The notes beneath the pieces are model-generated. The model ran no database searches. It saw nothing but the letters and a program-made list of their open reading frames with translations, and was not told where the DNA came from. The position numbers were made by a program, and so were the translations under genes. A stretch of DNA of 64,000 nucleotides from Artemisia argyi (taxonomy: Eukaryota > Streptophyta > Magnoliopsida > Asterales > Asteraceae): contig CM060692.1 of the NCBI GenBank assembly GCA_030686995.1, forward strand, positions 16,349,465-16,413,464, in the 5' to 3' direction. Shown here in pieces: positions 32,505 to 43,163 of the stretch. Every line of letters begins with the position of its first letter. Positions within the stretch are counted from its first letter, which is position 1.

Positions 32505-32775
32505 TTGCTTCAAAAATCTAACACTCTACAAGTTGAAACACCGTAGTTGACTAGTTGTTCGACTATTGCACACCATTGATATTTTCTCTATCTTTGTAGC
32601 CTTCATATCTTATGCAGCCTTAATTTGTAATTGTTGCTCAGTTCTATACATTCAAAATTCACATGTTACAAAGTTTGTAAAAGATAATCTAAGTGAAGTA
32701 CTAAAAACAGCAGCTAGCATGTTGCATTATTATACTTGGACATGGTCAAGTCACATGTCAAATTTATAAACGGCA
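32505..32775. repeat. Conserved segment, copy 3 of 3, function unknown
   Basis: Third copy of the segment at 4497-4760, directly upstream of the cystatin pseudogene at 32184-32476, with an internal deletion relative to the other two. Confidence 0.45.
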
Positions 32776-32995
32776 TAAGACAAAAAAAGAGCAACCTCTT
32801 CACCTTGTCATTTGTCATATTTGACGATAGATTTTTTAATTTGAGGTAAATTCAATTATCTACTGCAAATTTGTTGGGTTTGTTCCATTCAAATGGACAT
32901 TATTTGTTTTCAATTATAAAGGTGACAAGTAAGTAGTCAAAAAATGAGAATGAGTTCAATGAAAAATAGATACAAATATAAATAATACGAGTAAT

Positions 32996-33000
<5 letters not shown>

Positions 33001-33045
<45 letters not shown>
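33001..33045. repeat. Poly(A) tract, 45 bases
   Basis: Uninterrupted A-run in spacer DNA. No coding or retroposed sequence is recognisable before it. Confidence 0.9.
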
Positions 33046-33048
<3 letters not shown>

Positions 33049-33126
33049 GTATCAACACGTGCACAATCAAGCATGAGACATTTCGTTCCCACAAAGGAGT
33101 GATACGCCCAGTATTTTTGTGAGTAC

Positions 33127-33996
33127 TACAAGGAAATGTTCTCGGTTGGTACTACAAGGAAATTTATAGATGACAATAATATGATTCATGCGTTAACCGA
33201 AATACGCTGGAGTAAATTCGTGCCTAGACGAGCTAATATCCTCATTTGGAGACTTCGTTTGGATAGACTTCCACTTCGATTCAGCTTATCTAAACGAGGA
33301 TGCAAGATGGATACCTTGAATTGCCCTATTTGCAATGACGGTGTTGAGACAAGCATACATTGTTTTTGGGGTTGTGAAGTGGCTCATCAAGTTTGGAGAA
33401 AAATATCAAGATGGTGTGACGTAACGATTTCAGTTGGGGATAGCATACAAGAGTGGTATGACGGTTTGATTGATTCCTCAAGATCAAGTGAGACGAAGAT
33501 AAAGTTCGAGGTGATTGTTATAGCTTCTATTTGGATCCTTTGGTGTTTCCGGAACTCGATGGTGTTGACGGTGTTGAGACAAGCATACATTGTTTTCGGG
33601 GTTGTGAAGTGGCTCATCAAGTTTGGAGAAAAATATCAAGATGGTGTGACATAACGATTTCAGTTGGGGATAGCATACAAGAGTGGTATGACGGTTTGGT
33701 TGATTCCTCAAGATCAAGTGAGACGAAGATAAAGTTCGAGGTGATTGTTATAGCTTCTATTTGGATCCTTTGGCGTTTCCGGAACTCGATGGTGTTCAAC
33801 AACAATCTGATTAGAAGAAGTGACATTTTTTATTTGATTGTTTTAACGTCGTTTAATTGGTTAAAGGCCTGAGCTTCTAAGATGCATATGTCTTGGAATG
33901 ATTGGGTTTCTAATCCCGTGTTATTGTTCTCTTTGGCAAGGAGAAGTTTCTTGCTTCTTCCTTGCTTTCTAATAAATTTTGCCGTTAAAAAAAAAA
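33127..33996 (+). mobile_element. 5'-truncated L1-type LINE with internal tandem duplication
   Basis: A 16-bp target duplication with one mismatch (GTATTTTTGTGAGTAC 33111-33126; GTATTTTTTTGAGTAC 33997-34012), a 3' A-run and 5' truncation mark a LINE insertion. It encodes the C-terminal zf-RVT segment of a plant LINE protein: WSKFVPRRANILIWRL, a CPIC-containing zinc site, HCFWGCEVAHQVWRKIS and SIWILWCFRNSMV. Bases 33337-33566 are repeated at 33567-33796 (230-bp step), duplicating the zinc-site segment and shifting the frame. The uninterrupted paralogous site is near 5089. Confidence 0.9.
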
Positions 33997-34020
33997 GTAT
34001 TTTTTTGAGTACGAAGGATA

Positions 34021-34180
34021 CACTACTACAAAAAAAGGCATAGAGCCGGGTTAGAATTGGTCATAAAGCCCGGTTTTTCATAGGGGATCAAAGGGGAGGG
34101 GACTCTATTCCAAAAGCAAATAGAGCCCGATTTCAAAAATGAGCTCTATTCTCGGTTATAGAGCCCGGTTTTCAACTAAA
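34021..34180 (+). mobile_element. CACTA transposon end fragment
   Basis: It begins CACTACTACAAAAAAA, a classic CACTA terminus, followed by repeated subterminal 'agagcccggtt' motifs. No right terminus is found; the sequence returns to cystatin-flank DNA at about 34180. Compared with the paralogous site at 5110, host bases have been lost together with the right end, so the fragment reflects a deletion or abortive event. It differs in terminus and motifs from the element at 37675. Confidence 0.75.
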
Positions 34181-35360
34181 AAAGAAAATTTTCAATGTGA
34201 ACATAGCCAATTATCTTTTCATCAATCTTTTTAAGACTAACAAAGAAATTTTAAATATTAAACATTTATACTTTATTATGCATTTATATTATAAGCGAGC
34301 TTATTAACGAGATCGATTAAAGTTTATTAATGAGCTCAAAATAGATATACTAAGAGCCAATCTTTAACTTTTCATTGACACATCATAATAATGAGCGAAG
34401 CTCAAGCCTGTATAAAATACCACAAGCCGAGCCGAGCTCGAGGTTTATAAACTTAAACAAGCCGAGCTCGGGCCACCCCTACTTTCTACCATTTTTCTAA
34501 AAATACATTAACTAAAAGACGTTCATCATTTTGTTTAGGGTTTTGCTAACGAGTGCCCACTGGGCACAAATTAGTGTGTAATTAATAAACACAAACTTTC
34601 TATTTTAATCAAAAAATGCATTTAATACACATTAAATTAATTGATAAATTTCCATATTTGAACATGATTTACATTTAAATGAACGAAAACATTCCTTTTA
34701 TTAACTCGTTAACACGTGCCCACTGGGAATAGGTTAACAAAACCTTTTGTTATAACAAGATGTACACGTTACGCACCTCCATATACTTTTAATGTTTTTT
34801 CAACAATTGAATACGATGATTTCTTTGTTGCTGCAATTGAATACAATGGAGAGTACACGTTGGAATAGGGAATGACGAAAGAAATAGAGAACCTGCTAAC
34901 CATGGTCCATGGCCAAACCCAAAGATGAGGTCAGTCAAGTTATCGGACAAGACAAGTTGGATACTTGAATTGAAAATATGTACTTTATTATATCGTTTTT
35001 GGATGAGAAAAAAAAAAAAGAAGTTATATGTGTGCATATTAAAACAAAATTTGAAAGTTAGTGACATAAAGTGTAACTAGTACATAAAACAAGACGTTGA
35101 AGGAAGCACGTTGTTTTTGATTACCTAAATCTTAACCTTATACATAAAAATTGTGATTTTGTCGAATTGTAAAAAATATAGCGAGTTTGATATAACTTAA
35201 GTTACAGATTTTTGAATTGATTCATTGTGTTGGATTCGATGTAAATTTTTAGCCCAAAGTTCAAGTCTTGTTCACGGTTCAGTTTGGGTTTAAATGAACC
35301 AAGTCGGTTCTTGACTCTCAACCTCAACAACTTTCACAAACTTTGTTTTGGTTTTAGTTG
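34181..35360. repeat. Duplicated cystatin-flank block, second copy
   Basis: Paralogous to 5190-6190, interrupted by the MITE at 34538. Near 35310-35345 there is a short minus-strand cystatin remnant ('ttgactctcaacctcaacaa'). No intact gene. Confidence 0.7.
34538..34744. mobile_element. Mutator-like MITE (207 bp)
   Basis: Inverted ends GGGTTTTGCTAAC and GTTAACAAAACC, each followed inward by 'gtgcccactggg'. Candidate 9-bp duplication TTTTGTTTA / TTTTGTTAT (two mismatches). The paralogous block near 5545 lacks it. Confidence 0.7.
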
Positions 35361-36319
35361 ATAGAATCGACGTGTAAGCTAAATTGAATTAGATCACACA
35401 ACCGTTTTGTGAGTGAGAAGGAAATAATCTAGACTATGAGTTTATCAAATTAAACGAAAAGTGACGTTCACATTACATGTGTTTGTTATAAACTTTCCAA
35501 TATGCACGTAGCCAAATTGTTTTTTGTTAAACTTTTCCAAATAAAACCAAACTATTTATTAATGTAGGCCTAGCCATTTATCTTTTCATCTATCTTTGTA
35601 GGATATGACCAAACATTTAATCATCACAATGTATCGACTCTATAGCACACAAGACTATATCTCTTGATTCTCTTTTGCTTTACTATCACTCAAATAACAT
35701 GTAAATATAAGCTAAAGTTCGCCGCTCATTAGTATAAAAACCATTTGAAGTAATAACAATAACATAAAATTGATTAAATAGAACCGATTTTCTAACAGTC
35801 TTATAATCAAAGTGACAAGCAAATCATGTACTAGTATCTAACATATTTAATAGGATAGGAGACTAGATTTAAGGCATTAACTTGTGTTTTATGTTGCATG
35901 TGTGAGGTTAATAGGAACATGACAAGCAAATCATGTATCACGATCTCAACCTCTGCATTTATGCTACTATTGTAGGACAAATGCAATCACAATGCACTGG
36001 ACTAACTAGATACTTTCAAGTTTAACTAAAATTCAAGGTGAGAATGTATTAACACCATACAACGATAATCTCACGAAACTATATACGGCACACGCAAACT
36101 TCTTGCTTCATACCAGTGCGGATTGTTACACAAAAAGCGCATATATAGTACTTTTTTAAGATGTAGATGACACAGGTTACTCATTAAATCGAGATAACGA
36201 AGCAATAACTAGTCACTTCTCCACAATCAAACAACAAAAACACACACTAAAAAACTTGTTCAAGCTGTTTTTAGCGCTAACGTCTTTGTGAGAACAAAAG
36301 AGCGAAGACTTTTGCAAAT

Positions 36320-36435
36320 CTACTTCAACCCTTTTACGGGTCGAAACGTAAGCAACTCTTTAGAAGGCATCCATGGTTTCACCACAATTTCAGCGTCAAA
36401 AAAAATATTCTCACTACCTTTCTTGTTGCTTTAAG
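36320..36435 (-). pseudogene. Cystatin 3' fragment
   Basis: The minus strand contains [20 protein letters not shown] followed by LK and TAG (36320-36322). Only the C-terminal part of the inhibitor is present, paralogous to 19873-20005. Confidence 0.65.
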
Positions 36436-36649
36436 GTTTTGATTTTTGTTTATTGGGTACAAGGGATTTGGTGGCAGGGTTAAGATGAATGCGGTTTCTA
36501 TACTCAAATAGGTGTATGTTTTGTTAAATTATCGGTAGCCGTTAACAACTAGTTGTGGAAGTAATTATTAAGTGTAAAATAACTAAAAGCACCAAAAGCT
36601 CAAACAGAAATGTGACACGCTAACTATTTTTGTGAGGAAGAAAGGAAAC

Positions 36650-36794
36650 GTCCCACATAGGTGAAGGAACAAAGTTGGAAGAGATTTATAAACAAGAATA
36701 TGAAATGCAAGTTTAGAATTTTCGAGGGCATACATTAAATAATAGTTACAATGTACAAACTCTTCAATGTGTGCGTACTCAAATGGTTCTTTTT
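36650..36794 (+). ncRNA. Putative U6-promoter-type small RNA unit, copy at 36.7 kb
   Basis: GTCCCACATAG (36650-36660), a 24-base spacer, TTTATAAA (36685-36692). The predicted start is near 36716 and a T-run ends at 36794. Arms GCATACATT (36728-36736) and AATGTGTGC (36766-36774) pair over nine bases with one G-U. Downstream, parts of the body and the T-run are repeated two to three times (36796-36900). Confidence 0.35.
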
Positions 36795-37210
36795 ATAGCT
36801 TCAATGTGTGCAAATGGTTCTTTTTATAGCTTCAATGTGTGCGTACTCAAATAGTTACAATTTTCGAGGGCATACATTAAATAATAGTTACAATGTACAA
36901 ACCAATGATTTTTTATATTTTATTTTTTATTTTTTTATTTATTTTTTTTTTAACTCTATTACAAACAAATGTATGAGAATACACAAAAGTTTATATCACT
37001 CATATCCATCGTCATAGCCAACTATCATTATATTAACCTTTGTAGGATAGATGCTATCGGTAAATCATCACATCATATCGACTCCATCGAGTTTATATTA
37101 CTTTATAATTTCACTCAAGTAAAGTCCAACCATAAGCTATTAAACAAGAATGTGTACACTAAATGACTTTGTCATACACTCTTCAATGTGCATGCAGCAT
37201 ATTATCATTT

Positions 37211-37674
37211 CGATGATCTTTGTTAAACAAGACCTAACACTTAATCGTTAGATCGAATATTTTTCAATGTGGGCATGGACAATTATCCTTTGTCGATCTT
37301 GACAGGATGGTACCTAACATTTAATCATTACATAATATCAAATATATCTCAACAAGTTTATATTTCTTTATTTTTCATTTAAATAAAATGTAACTATATG
37401 CTAAAGTTAGTCGCTCATAAGAAGAAGAAGAAGAAGAAGAAGAAGCTATTGATACTAATACAAAGTTAACTTAATAAAAAAATGATTTTCTACCAACCAC
37501 AATAATCGGTCTCATAATCAATAAGCAAATCATGTAACTAACATAACTAAGGCATTAACTTGTGTTTTATGTGGCTATTAGGAACGTGAATGGCAGAATG
37601 CGTAGATGATACATGTACTTTAAATAATACAACAACAGCTATGAATAATATTTAGATTTTTATACATCGTTTAC
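37211..37674. other. Spacer with (AAG)n, no gene
   Basis: Cystatin-flank-like DNA, with an AAG trinucleotide run at about 37419-37445. It ends with TAC, the target duplication of the CACTA element. Confidence 0.6.
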
Positions 37675-37710
37675 CACTACAACAAATACCCCTTTCCACA
37701 TCGATATTTT

Positions 37711-38090
37711 CCCCGGCGATATTTGTCGCTGGGGAATGTCAACTAAACGACAAAAAAGTATCCTACGTGGCACAAATTCTAGTAGAAAAAGTCAGATATT
37801 TTTTCCCCACTTTTCCCCAGCGACATGTCGCTGGGGATAAGTGCGTTACACTTTGACCAAAAAAGTCTTCGTAAAACGTGGCGGGAACTTTTCCCGCTAA
37901 CGTTTCCCCAGCGACATGTCGCCGGGGATTCTTGTTTTAAATTAAAAAAAATTTAATTAGTGGCTAATCACTCTTAATTAGCGGACAGAAAATTATTTAC
38001 TTTTCCCCGGCGACATGTCGCTGGGGATACTATTTAAGCTTAATATTTGTTTTTTATTACTACCTTTTCCCCAGCGACATGTCGCTGGGG
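37711..38090. repeat. Left subterminal palindromes of the CACTA element
   Basis: Five copies of a 22-24-bp palindrome, CCCC(A/G)GCGACATGTCGC then (T/C)GGGG, at 37711, 37815, 37906, 38005 and 38069. Such subterminal repeats are where CACTA-encoded proteins bind. Each is self-complementary and could form a hairpin. Confidence 0.9.
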
Positions 38091-38149
38091 ATAATCTTTG
38101 ACTTCGTTGACTATTAATGAAACTACGTTTTTTATGTTTGTTTCGGTCC

Positions 38150-40245
38150 AATATTCCGTAACCATAACATGTCGACTCATCCGTTGAACGTCTAATGTGG
38201 AACCATAACATGTCGACTCATCCGTTGAACGTCTAATGTCCAACCCTAACATATCGACTCATCCGTTGAACGTCTAATGTGTAACCATAACATGTCGACT
38301 CATCCGTTGAACGTCTAATGTGTAACCATAACATGTCCACTCATCCGTTGAACGTCTAATGTGTAACCATAACATGTCGACTCATCCGTTGAACGTCTAA
38401 TGTGTAACCATAACATGTCGACTCATCCGTTGAACGTCTAATGTGTAACCATAACATGTCCACTCATCCGTTGAACGTCTAATGTGTAACCATAACATGT
38501 CGACTCATCCGTTGAACGTCTAATGTGTAACCATAACATGTCGACTCATCCGTTGAACGTCTAATGTCCAACCCTAACATATCGACTCATCCGTTGAACG
38601 TCTAATGTGTAACCATAACATATAGACTCATCTGTTGAACGTCTAATGTGTAACAACAACATATAGACTCATCCGTTGAACGTGTAATGTCCAACCCTAA
38701 TATAGACTCATCCGTTGAACGTGTAATGTCTAACCCTAACATATCGACTCATCCGTTGAACGTCTAATGTGGAACCCTAACATGTCGACTCATCCGTTGA
38801 ACGTCTAATGTGTAACCATAACATGTCGACTCATCCGTTAAACGTCTAATGTGTAACCATAACATGTCGACTCATCCTTTAAACGTTTAATGTGTAACCA
38901 TAACATGTCGACTCATCCGTTGAACGTCTAATGTGTAGACCCTAACATGTCGACTCATCCGTTAAACGTCTAATGTGTAACCATAACATGTCGACTCATC
39001 CGTTAAACGTTTAATGTGTAACCATAACATGTCGACTCATCCGTTGAACGTCTAATGTGTAACAACAACATATAGACTCATCCGTTGAACGTGTAATGTC
39101 CAACCCTAACATAGACTCATCCGTTGAACGTATAATGTCTAACCCTAACATATCGACTCATCCGTTGAACGTCTAATGTGGAACCCTAACATGTCGACTC
39201 ATCCGTTGAACGTCTAATGTGTAACCATAACATGTCGACTCATCCGTTAAACGTCTAATGTGTAACCATAACATGTCGACTCATCCTTTAAACGTTTAAT
39301 GTGTAACCATAACATGTCGACTCATCCGTTGAACGTCTAATGTGTAGACCCTAACATGTCGACTCATCCGTTAAACGTCTAATGTGTAACCATAACATGT
39401 CGACTCATCCGTTAAACGTTTAATGTGTAACCATAACATGTCGACTCATCCGTTGAACGTCTAATGTGTAACCATAACATGTCGACTCATCCGTTGAACG
39501 TCTAATGTGTAACCATAACATGTCCACTCATCCGTTGAACGTCTAATGTGTAACCATAACATGTCGACTCATCCGTTGAACGTGTAATGTCCAATCCTAA
39601 CATAGACTCATCCGTTGAACGTGTAATGTCTAACCCTAACATATCGACTCATCCGTTGAACGTCTAATGTGTAACCATAACATGTCGACTCATCCGTTGA
39701 ACGTCTAATGTGTAACCATAACATGTCGACTCATCCGTTGAACGTCTAATGTCCAACCATAACATGTCGAATCATCCGTTGAACGTCTAATGTGTAATCA
39801 TAACATGTCGACTTATCCGTTGAACGTCTAATGTGTAACCATAACATGTCCACTCATCCGTTGAACGTCTAATGTGTAACCATAACATGTCGACTCATCC
39901 GTTGAATGTGTAATGTCCAACCCTAACATAGACTTATCCGTTGAACGTGTAATGTCTAACCCTAACATATCGACTCATCCGTTGAACGTCTAATGTGGAA
40001 CCCTAACATGTCGACTCATCCGTTGAACATCTAATGTGTAACCATAACATGTCGACTCATCCGTTAAACGTCTAATGTGTAACCATAACATGTCGACTCA
40101 TCCGTTAAACGTTTAATGTGTAACCATAACATGTCGACTCATCCGTTGAACGTCTAATGTCCAACCCTAACATATCGACCCATCCGTTGAACGTTTAATG
40201 TGTAACCCTAACATACTGACTCATCCGTTGAACGTCTAAACGTTC
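38150..40245. repeat. 41-bp minisatellite inside the CACTA element, about 51 copies
   Basis: Unit 'accataacatgtcgactcat' plus 'ccgttgaacgtctaatgtgta'. Variant copies recur in order: 'gtagaccctaac' at 38935 and 39344 and 'tcatcctttaaacg' at 38872 and 39281 are both 409 bases apart, so ten units form a higher-order repeat. The unit contains ACATGTCG, the core half of the subterminal palindrome. It is not a CRISPR array: units are contiguous, without unique spacers. Confidence 0.92.
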
Positions 40246-40736
40246 CTAATATTATTCCTAAGATGATTTCATGCTCAAATGTTTCAGATGATCAAGTATA
40301 CTCAAGTAGTACACGATTTAGTAAATCGTATATAGGTAAAATACTTTGGTCGACATTTAGTAAATCGTATATTATGTTTTTATTTTATTTTATGTATTTT
40401 AAGTTTTTTTATTTTATGTATTTTAAGTATTTTAAGTTTTTTAAGTTTATTATAAGTTTTTTTTATTTTAAGTATTTTAAGTTTTTTTTTTATTTTAAAT
40501 ATTTTAAGTTTATTACATGTTTTTTAAGTTTTTTTTATTTTAAATAAATTTTTTATTTTTAAGTTTCCCCGGCGACAAGTCGCTTGGGATACCCTCCCAC
40601 CAAAATTTTCAAAAACGCGCCATTTTCACAAAACGACATAATGAAAAGTTTCCCCAGCGACATGTCGCCGGGGATTGTCGCCGGGGATAAGTTTTTTTAA
40701 TAAAGTAGATCTGTTATCTACATTATTGAGATCGAA
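40246..40736. other. CACTA interior, low-complexity T/A region with palindromes
   Basis: 40380-40560 is built from 'ttttaagtttttt' units and encodes only Phe/Tyr-rich nonsense. Subterminal-type palindromes recur at about 40567 and 40652. No gene. Confidence 0.6.
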
Positions 40737-40760
40737 TTTATATAAAAAAAAAAAACACGC
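40737..40760 (+). promoter_or_regulatory. TATA box of the CACTA transcription unit
   Basis: TTTATATAAA at 40737-40746 precedes a leader rich in CAG and CCA, then an intron-like acceptor 'ttttttacag' ending near 41089. A subterminal-type palindrome at 40652 lies just upstream, as in other CACTA promoters bound by their own proteins. Confidence 0.5.
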
Positions 40761-41399
40761 AGCAGCAGCAGATCATCTCCATCTCCACAGCCGCAACTCC
40801 ATCAAGGTCCACCACTTCCACCAACACCACAGCTCCGATCCACCAAACCACACCTCCACCACCGCAACACTCACACCACTGTGCACGTTTCCTTCTCCCC
40901 TCTCATGTTTAATTCACTCCTCAACCCTTCAATTGTTTAATTCTTCCTCTTCTTCTTCCCCTCTATTTCTTGTGAACCGAAGGTTTTTTTTTTTTTTTTT
41001 TTTTTTTGATAATTTTTAGTATATGTTAATTGTTAGTAAATGTTAATTGTTAATTGTTAATTTTTTTGATTTTGTTATTTTTTTTACAGCCGCCGCGACG
41101 AGAGCCGAGGGTGAGAGCCGCCAACAGTTTTGGTGAGGTATGTCGCCGCCAACTGTTTAATTTTTTTTATTAACTTTTGGTATCCCCGGCGACATGTCGC
41201 CGCCAACAGTTTTTGTTATTTGTTACATATTGCGTTAAGTTGGTTAGTTAGTATTGCGTTTGGTTAGTTAGTATATCATATGAGTAGTTATAATGAAAAA
41301 ATGATTATCTAGTTAGTATTGTGTATAATGTAGTTATAATGAAAAAATGATTATCTAGTTAGTATTGCGTCCGAAGTTAATAATCCTATAGAAAACCCG

Positions 41400-41664
41400 T
41401 CCGAAATTAATTTATTAGAAATTAATTTCGGAAAGTCCCCTATTTGGGACTGCTTTTTGAATGTTTTGTCTCATTTAGGATATGAATGCGTATAATTGGT
41501 TTACTATTTGAGATGATTTCGACTGTGTTTCACCTTTACTCCTACGAATATGTCTTTAAACACATATTTGGGGAGTTGAGGGGAAATGCTGCCGAAATTT
41601 TCTCAAATAGAAAATTGGTTATACGCATTCATATATGAGACGAATCATTCAAAGAGTGGGTTAG
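41400..41664. other. Long imperfect hairpin (miRNA-precursor-like) in the CACTA leader intron
   Basis: Bases about 41455-41550 and 41555-41664 form inverted arms of about 100 bases at roughly 80% match. Matching blocks include 'tatgaatgcgtata' with 'tatacgcattcata', 'ctatttgag' with 'ctcaaatag', and 'tttgaatg' with 'cattcaaa'. The loop is only a few bases. A separate perfect palindrome 'ccgaaattaat/attaatttcgg' lies at 41401-41431. The hairpin lies upstream of the ORF at 41773, in DNA expected to be intronic. The folding is read by eye; small-RNA production is an inference. Confidence 0.6.
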
Positions 41665-41772
41665 GATTGCCTTCCATAGTTGCACTAGGTGAACAAAACA
41701 TCTAGTATTCCTCGTTTGAATGTGTTTAATTAAGTTGCATATAATAACTAAATGTATCGTTAAAACGCAGTT

Positions 41773-42180
41773 ATGGTATTCGATGATAAGACTTGGACAC
41801 TTTTACAACGTCATGAACCATTATTTTTTATCGGTCTTGAAAAATTCGTCAATCATTGCAAGCCGTTAGTGAATAGTGCCGGGAAAATAAAATGTCCATG
41901 CAAGTCTTGTCGAAATATATTATCGGTACACATCAAACACCTTTCAGACCACGTTATGAGAAAAGGGTGGGACCCAAGTTATAAAATATGGGTGGAACAC
42001 GGTGAGCCGGCTCTACCTATGCCACCGCCAATAATAGATAACACAAGACAACCTCTGATGAGTGACATGACAGCGTTAATTAATATATGTTATGATTTAG
42101 CAGATTCTGATGTTGAAGACCTCATCAATGTTGATGATGATGGTGTTGCGAAAGTTTATTCTAGTGAAGAAGAAGATTGA
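41773..42180 (+). CDS. Transpos_assoc-domain protein of the CACTA element
   Basis: ATG at 41773 lies just after an 'acgcag' acceptor-like site. The 135-residue product carries the N-terminal 'transposase-associated' domain of TNP2-type proteins: WTLLQRH, FIGLEKFVNHCK, IKCPCKSCRN (CxC..C) and HLSDHVMRKGWDPSYKIWVE followed by HGE. It then ends in an acidic tail (SDVEDLINVDDDG...SSEEED) and a TGA. The normal continuation into the Transposase_21 catalytic domain is absent. It may be a relic exon, or a stand-alone DNA-binding protein. Confidence 0.65.
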   Translation: MVFDDKTWTLLQRHEPLFFIGLEKFVNHCKPLVNSAGKIKCPCKSCRNILSVHIKHLSDHVMRKGWDPSYKIWVEHGEPALPMPPPIIDNTRQPLMSDMTALINICYDLADSDVEDLINVDDDGVAKVYSSEEED

Positions 42181-42251
42181 TCTTGAGTTGTAACTTGCAA
42201 AATACATTTATATATTTGAATGAATGAATGAAATTGTTGTGGATTGTTTAA

Positions 42252-43066
42252 ATGTGTATATTTAAAAGAAAGCCCAATTTGGGCGGCAGGGGAGCGGGCA
42301 GGCTGAATACCCGCGACAAGACCCGAAACCTTGTGCTAAAGGAAACCGTGGATAATGAGGGCCCCGTCTCGATCCAGTTTGAAGTGGGTGACAAACATAC
42401 TCTAAACCCTCTCGGTAACCATGCGGCTCACTGGGGAAACTACATCGGGGAGGTCGTTAGGAGTGTGCCGTTGTACTACCCTTCTTGGGAGAAAGTCACG
42501 AAGGAACGGAAGGCGGCTATCATTTCAGAAATTGGTGTCAGTTATCCTTTTATGTTTATTTCATTATCGTGTTCATTAATTTAATTGTGTATATTTATCT
42601 AAATTCTTTTATTTATTTATATCATATAAATAAATAAACAAATTTAAATAAATATATAAATTATATCTCTAACTCTGTTTTCGTTTTGTTGTATATGATT
42701 GCAGACTAGGTTTAACCTCCGGCCGCACATGGAATCCTCCCGATGGCCCGAGATCTACGAAGGCATCCACAATCATCTGCAAAAAGCCTACAATACCAAC
42801 AAGGCTTCTTTCAAGGCCAAGCATTGGAAGGCAGACCCCACCACCGGGACTTACGATGTGGATGCGATCAGGCGGGCACGTCCCGAGGAGATTACATCGG
42901 TTGAGTGGGATAAGTACATTAAGTTTTGGAATGATCCCAAGAACCTTGCTCGAGCCGCTCAAAATCGGCTAAACCGGCAAAAGAGCGTGGTCGTATCTCG
43001 ACAGGGATCCCGGTCGCTGGCTCGCCTTCGAGATGAGATGGTAATAAACATTATAATTATTTTCCA

Positions 43067-43163
<97 letters not shown>

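Larger units (their letters stand above)
35361..37210. repeat. Segmental duplication block B (paralogous to 18790-20820)
   Basis: Second copy of block A. Differences: box and TATA of the first small-RNA module lost near 35410; local reduplication of the second module near 36780-36900; the AT microsatellite replaced by T/A tracts. Confidence 0.8.

Noticed and set aside
38150..40245. CRISPR-like regular repeat array
   Set aside because: Units of 41 bp are directly contiguous with no unique spacers, and the host is a plant nuclear genome. It is a minisatellite.
40263..41019. Open frames encoding Phe/Tyr-rich or His/Ser-rich peptides
   Set aside because: They come from 'ttttaag' repeats and a CAG/CCA-rich leader downstream of a TATA box. 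I treat the latter as untranslated leader.
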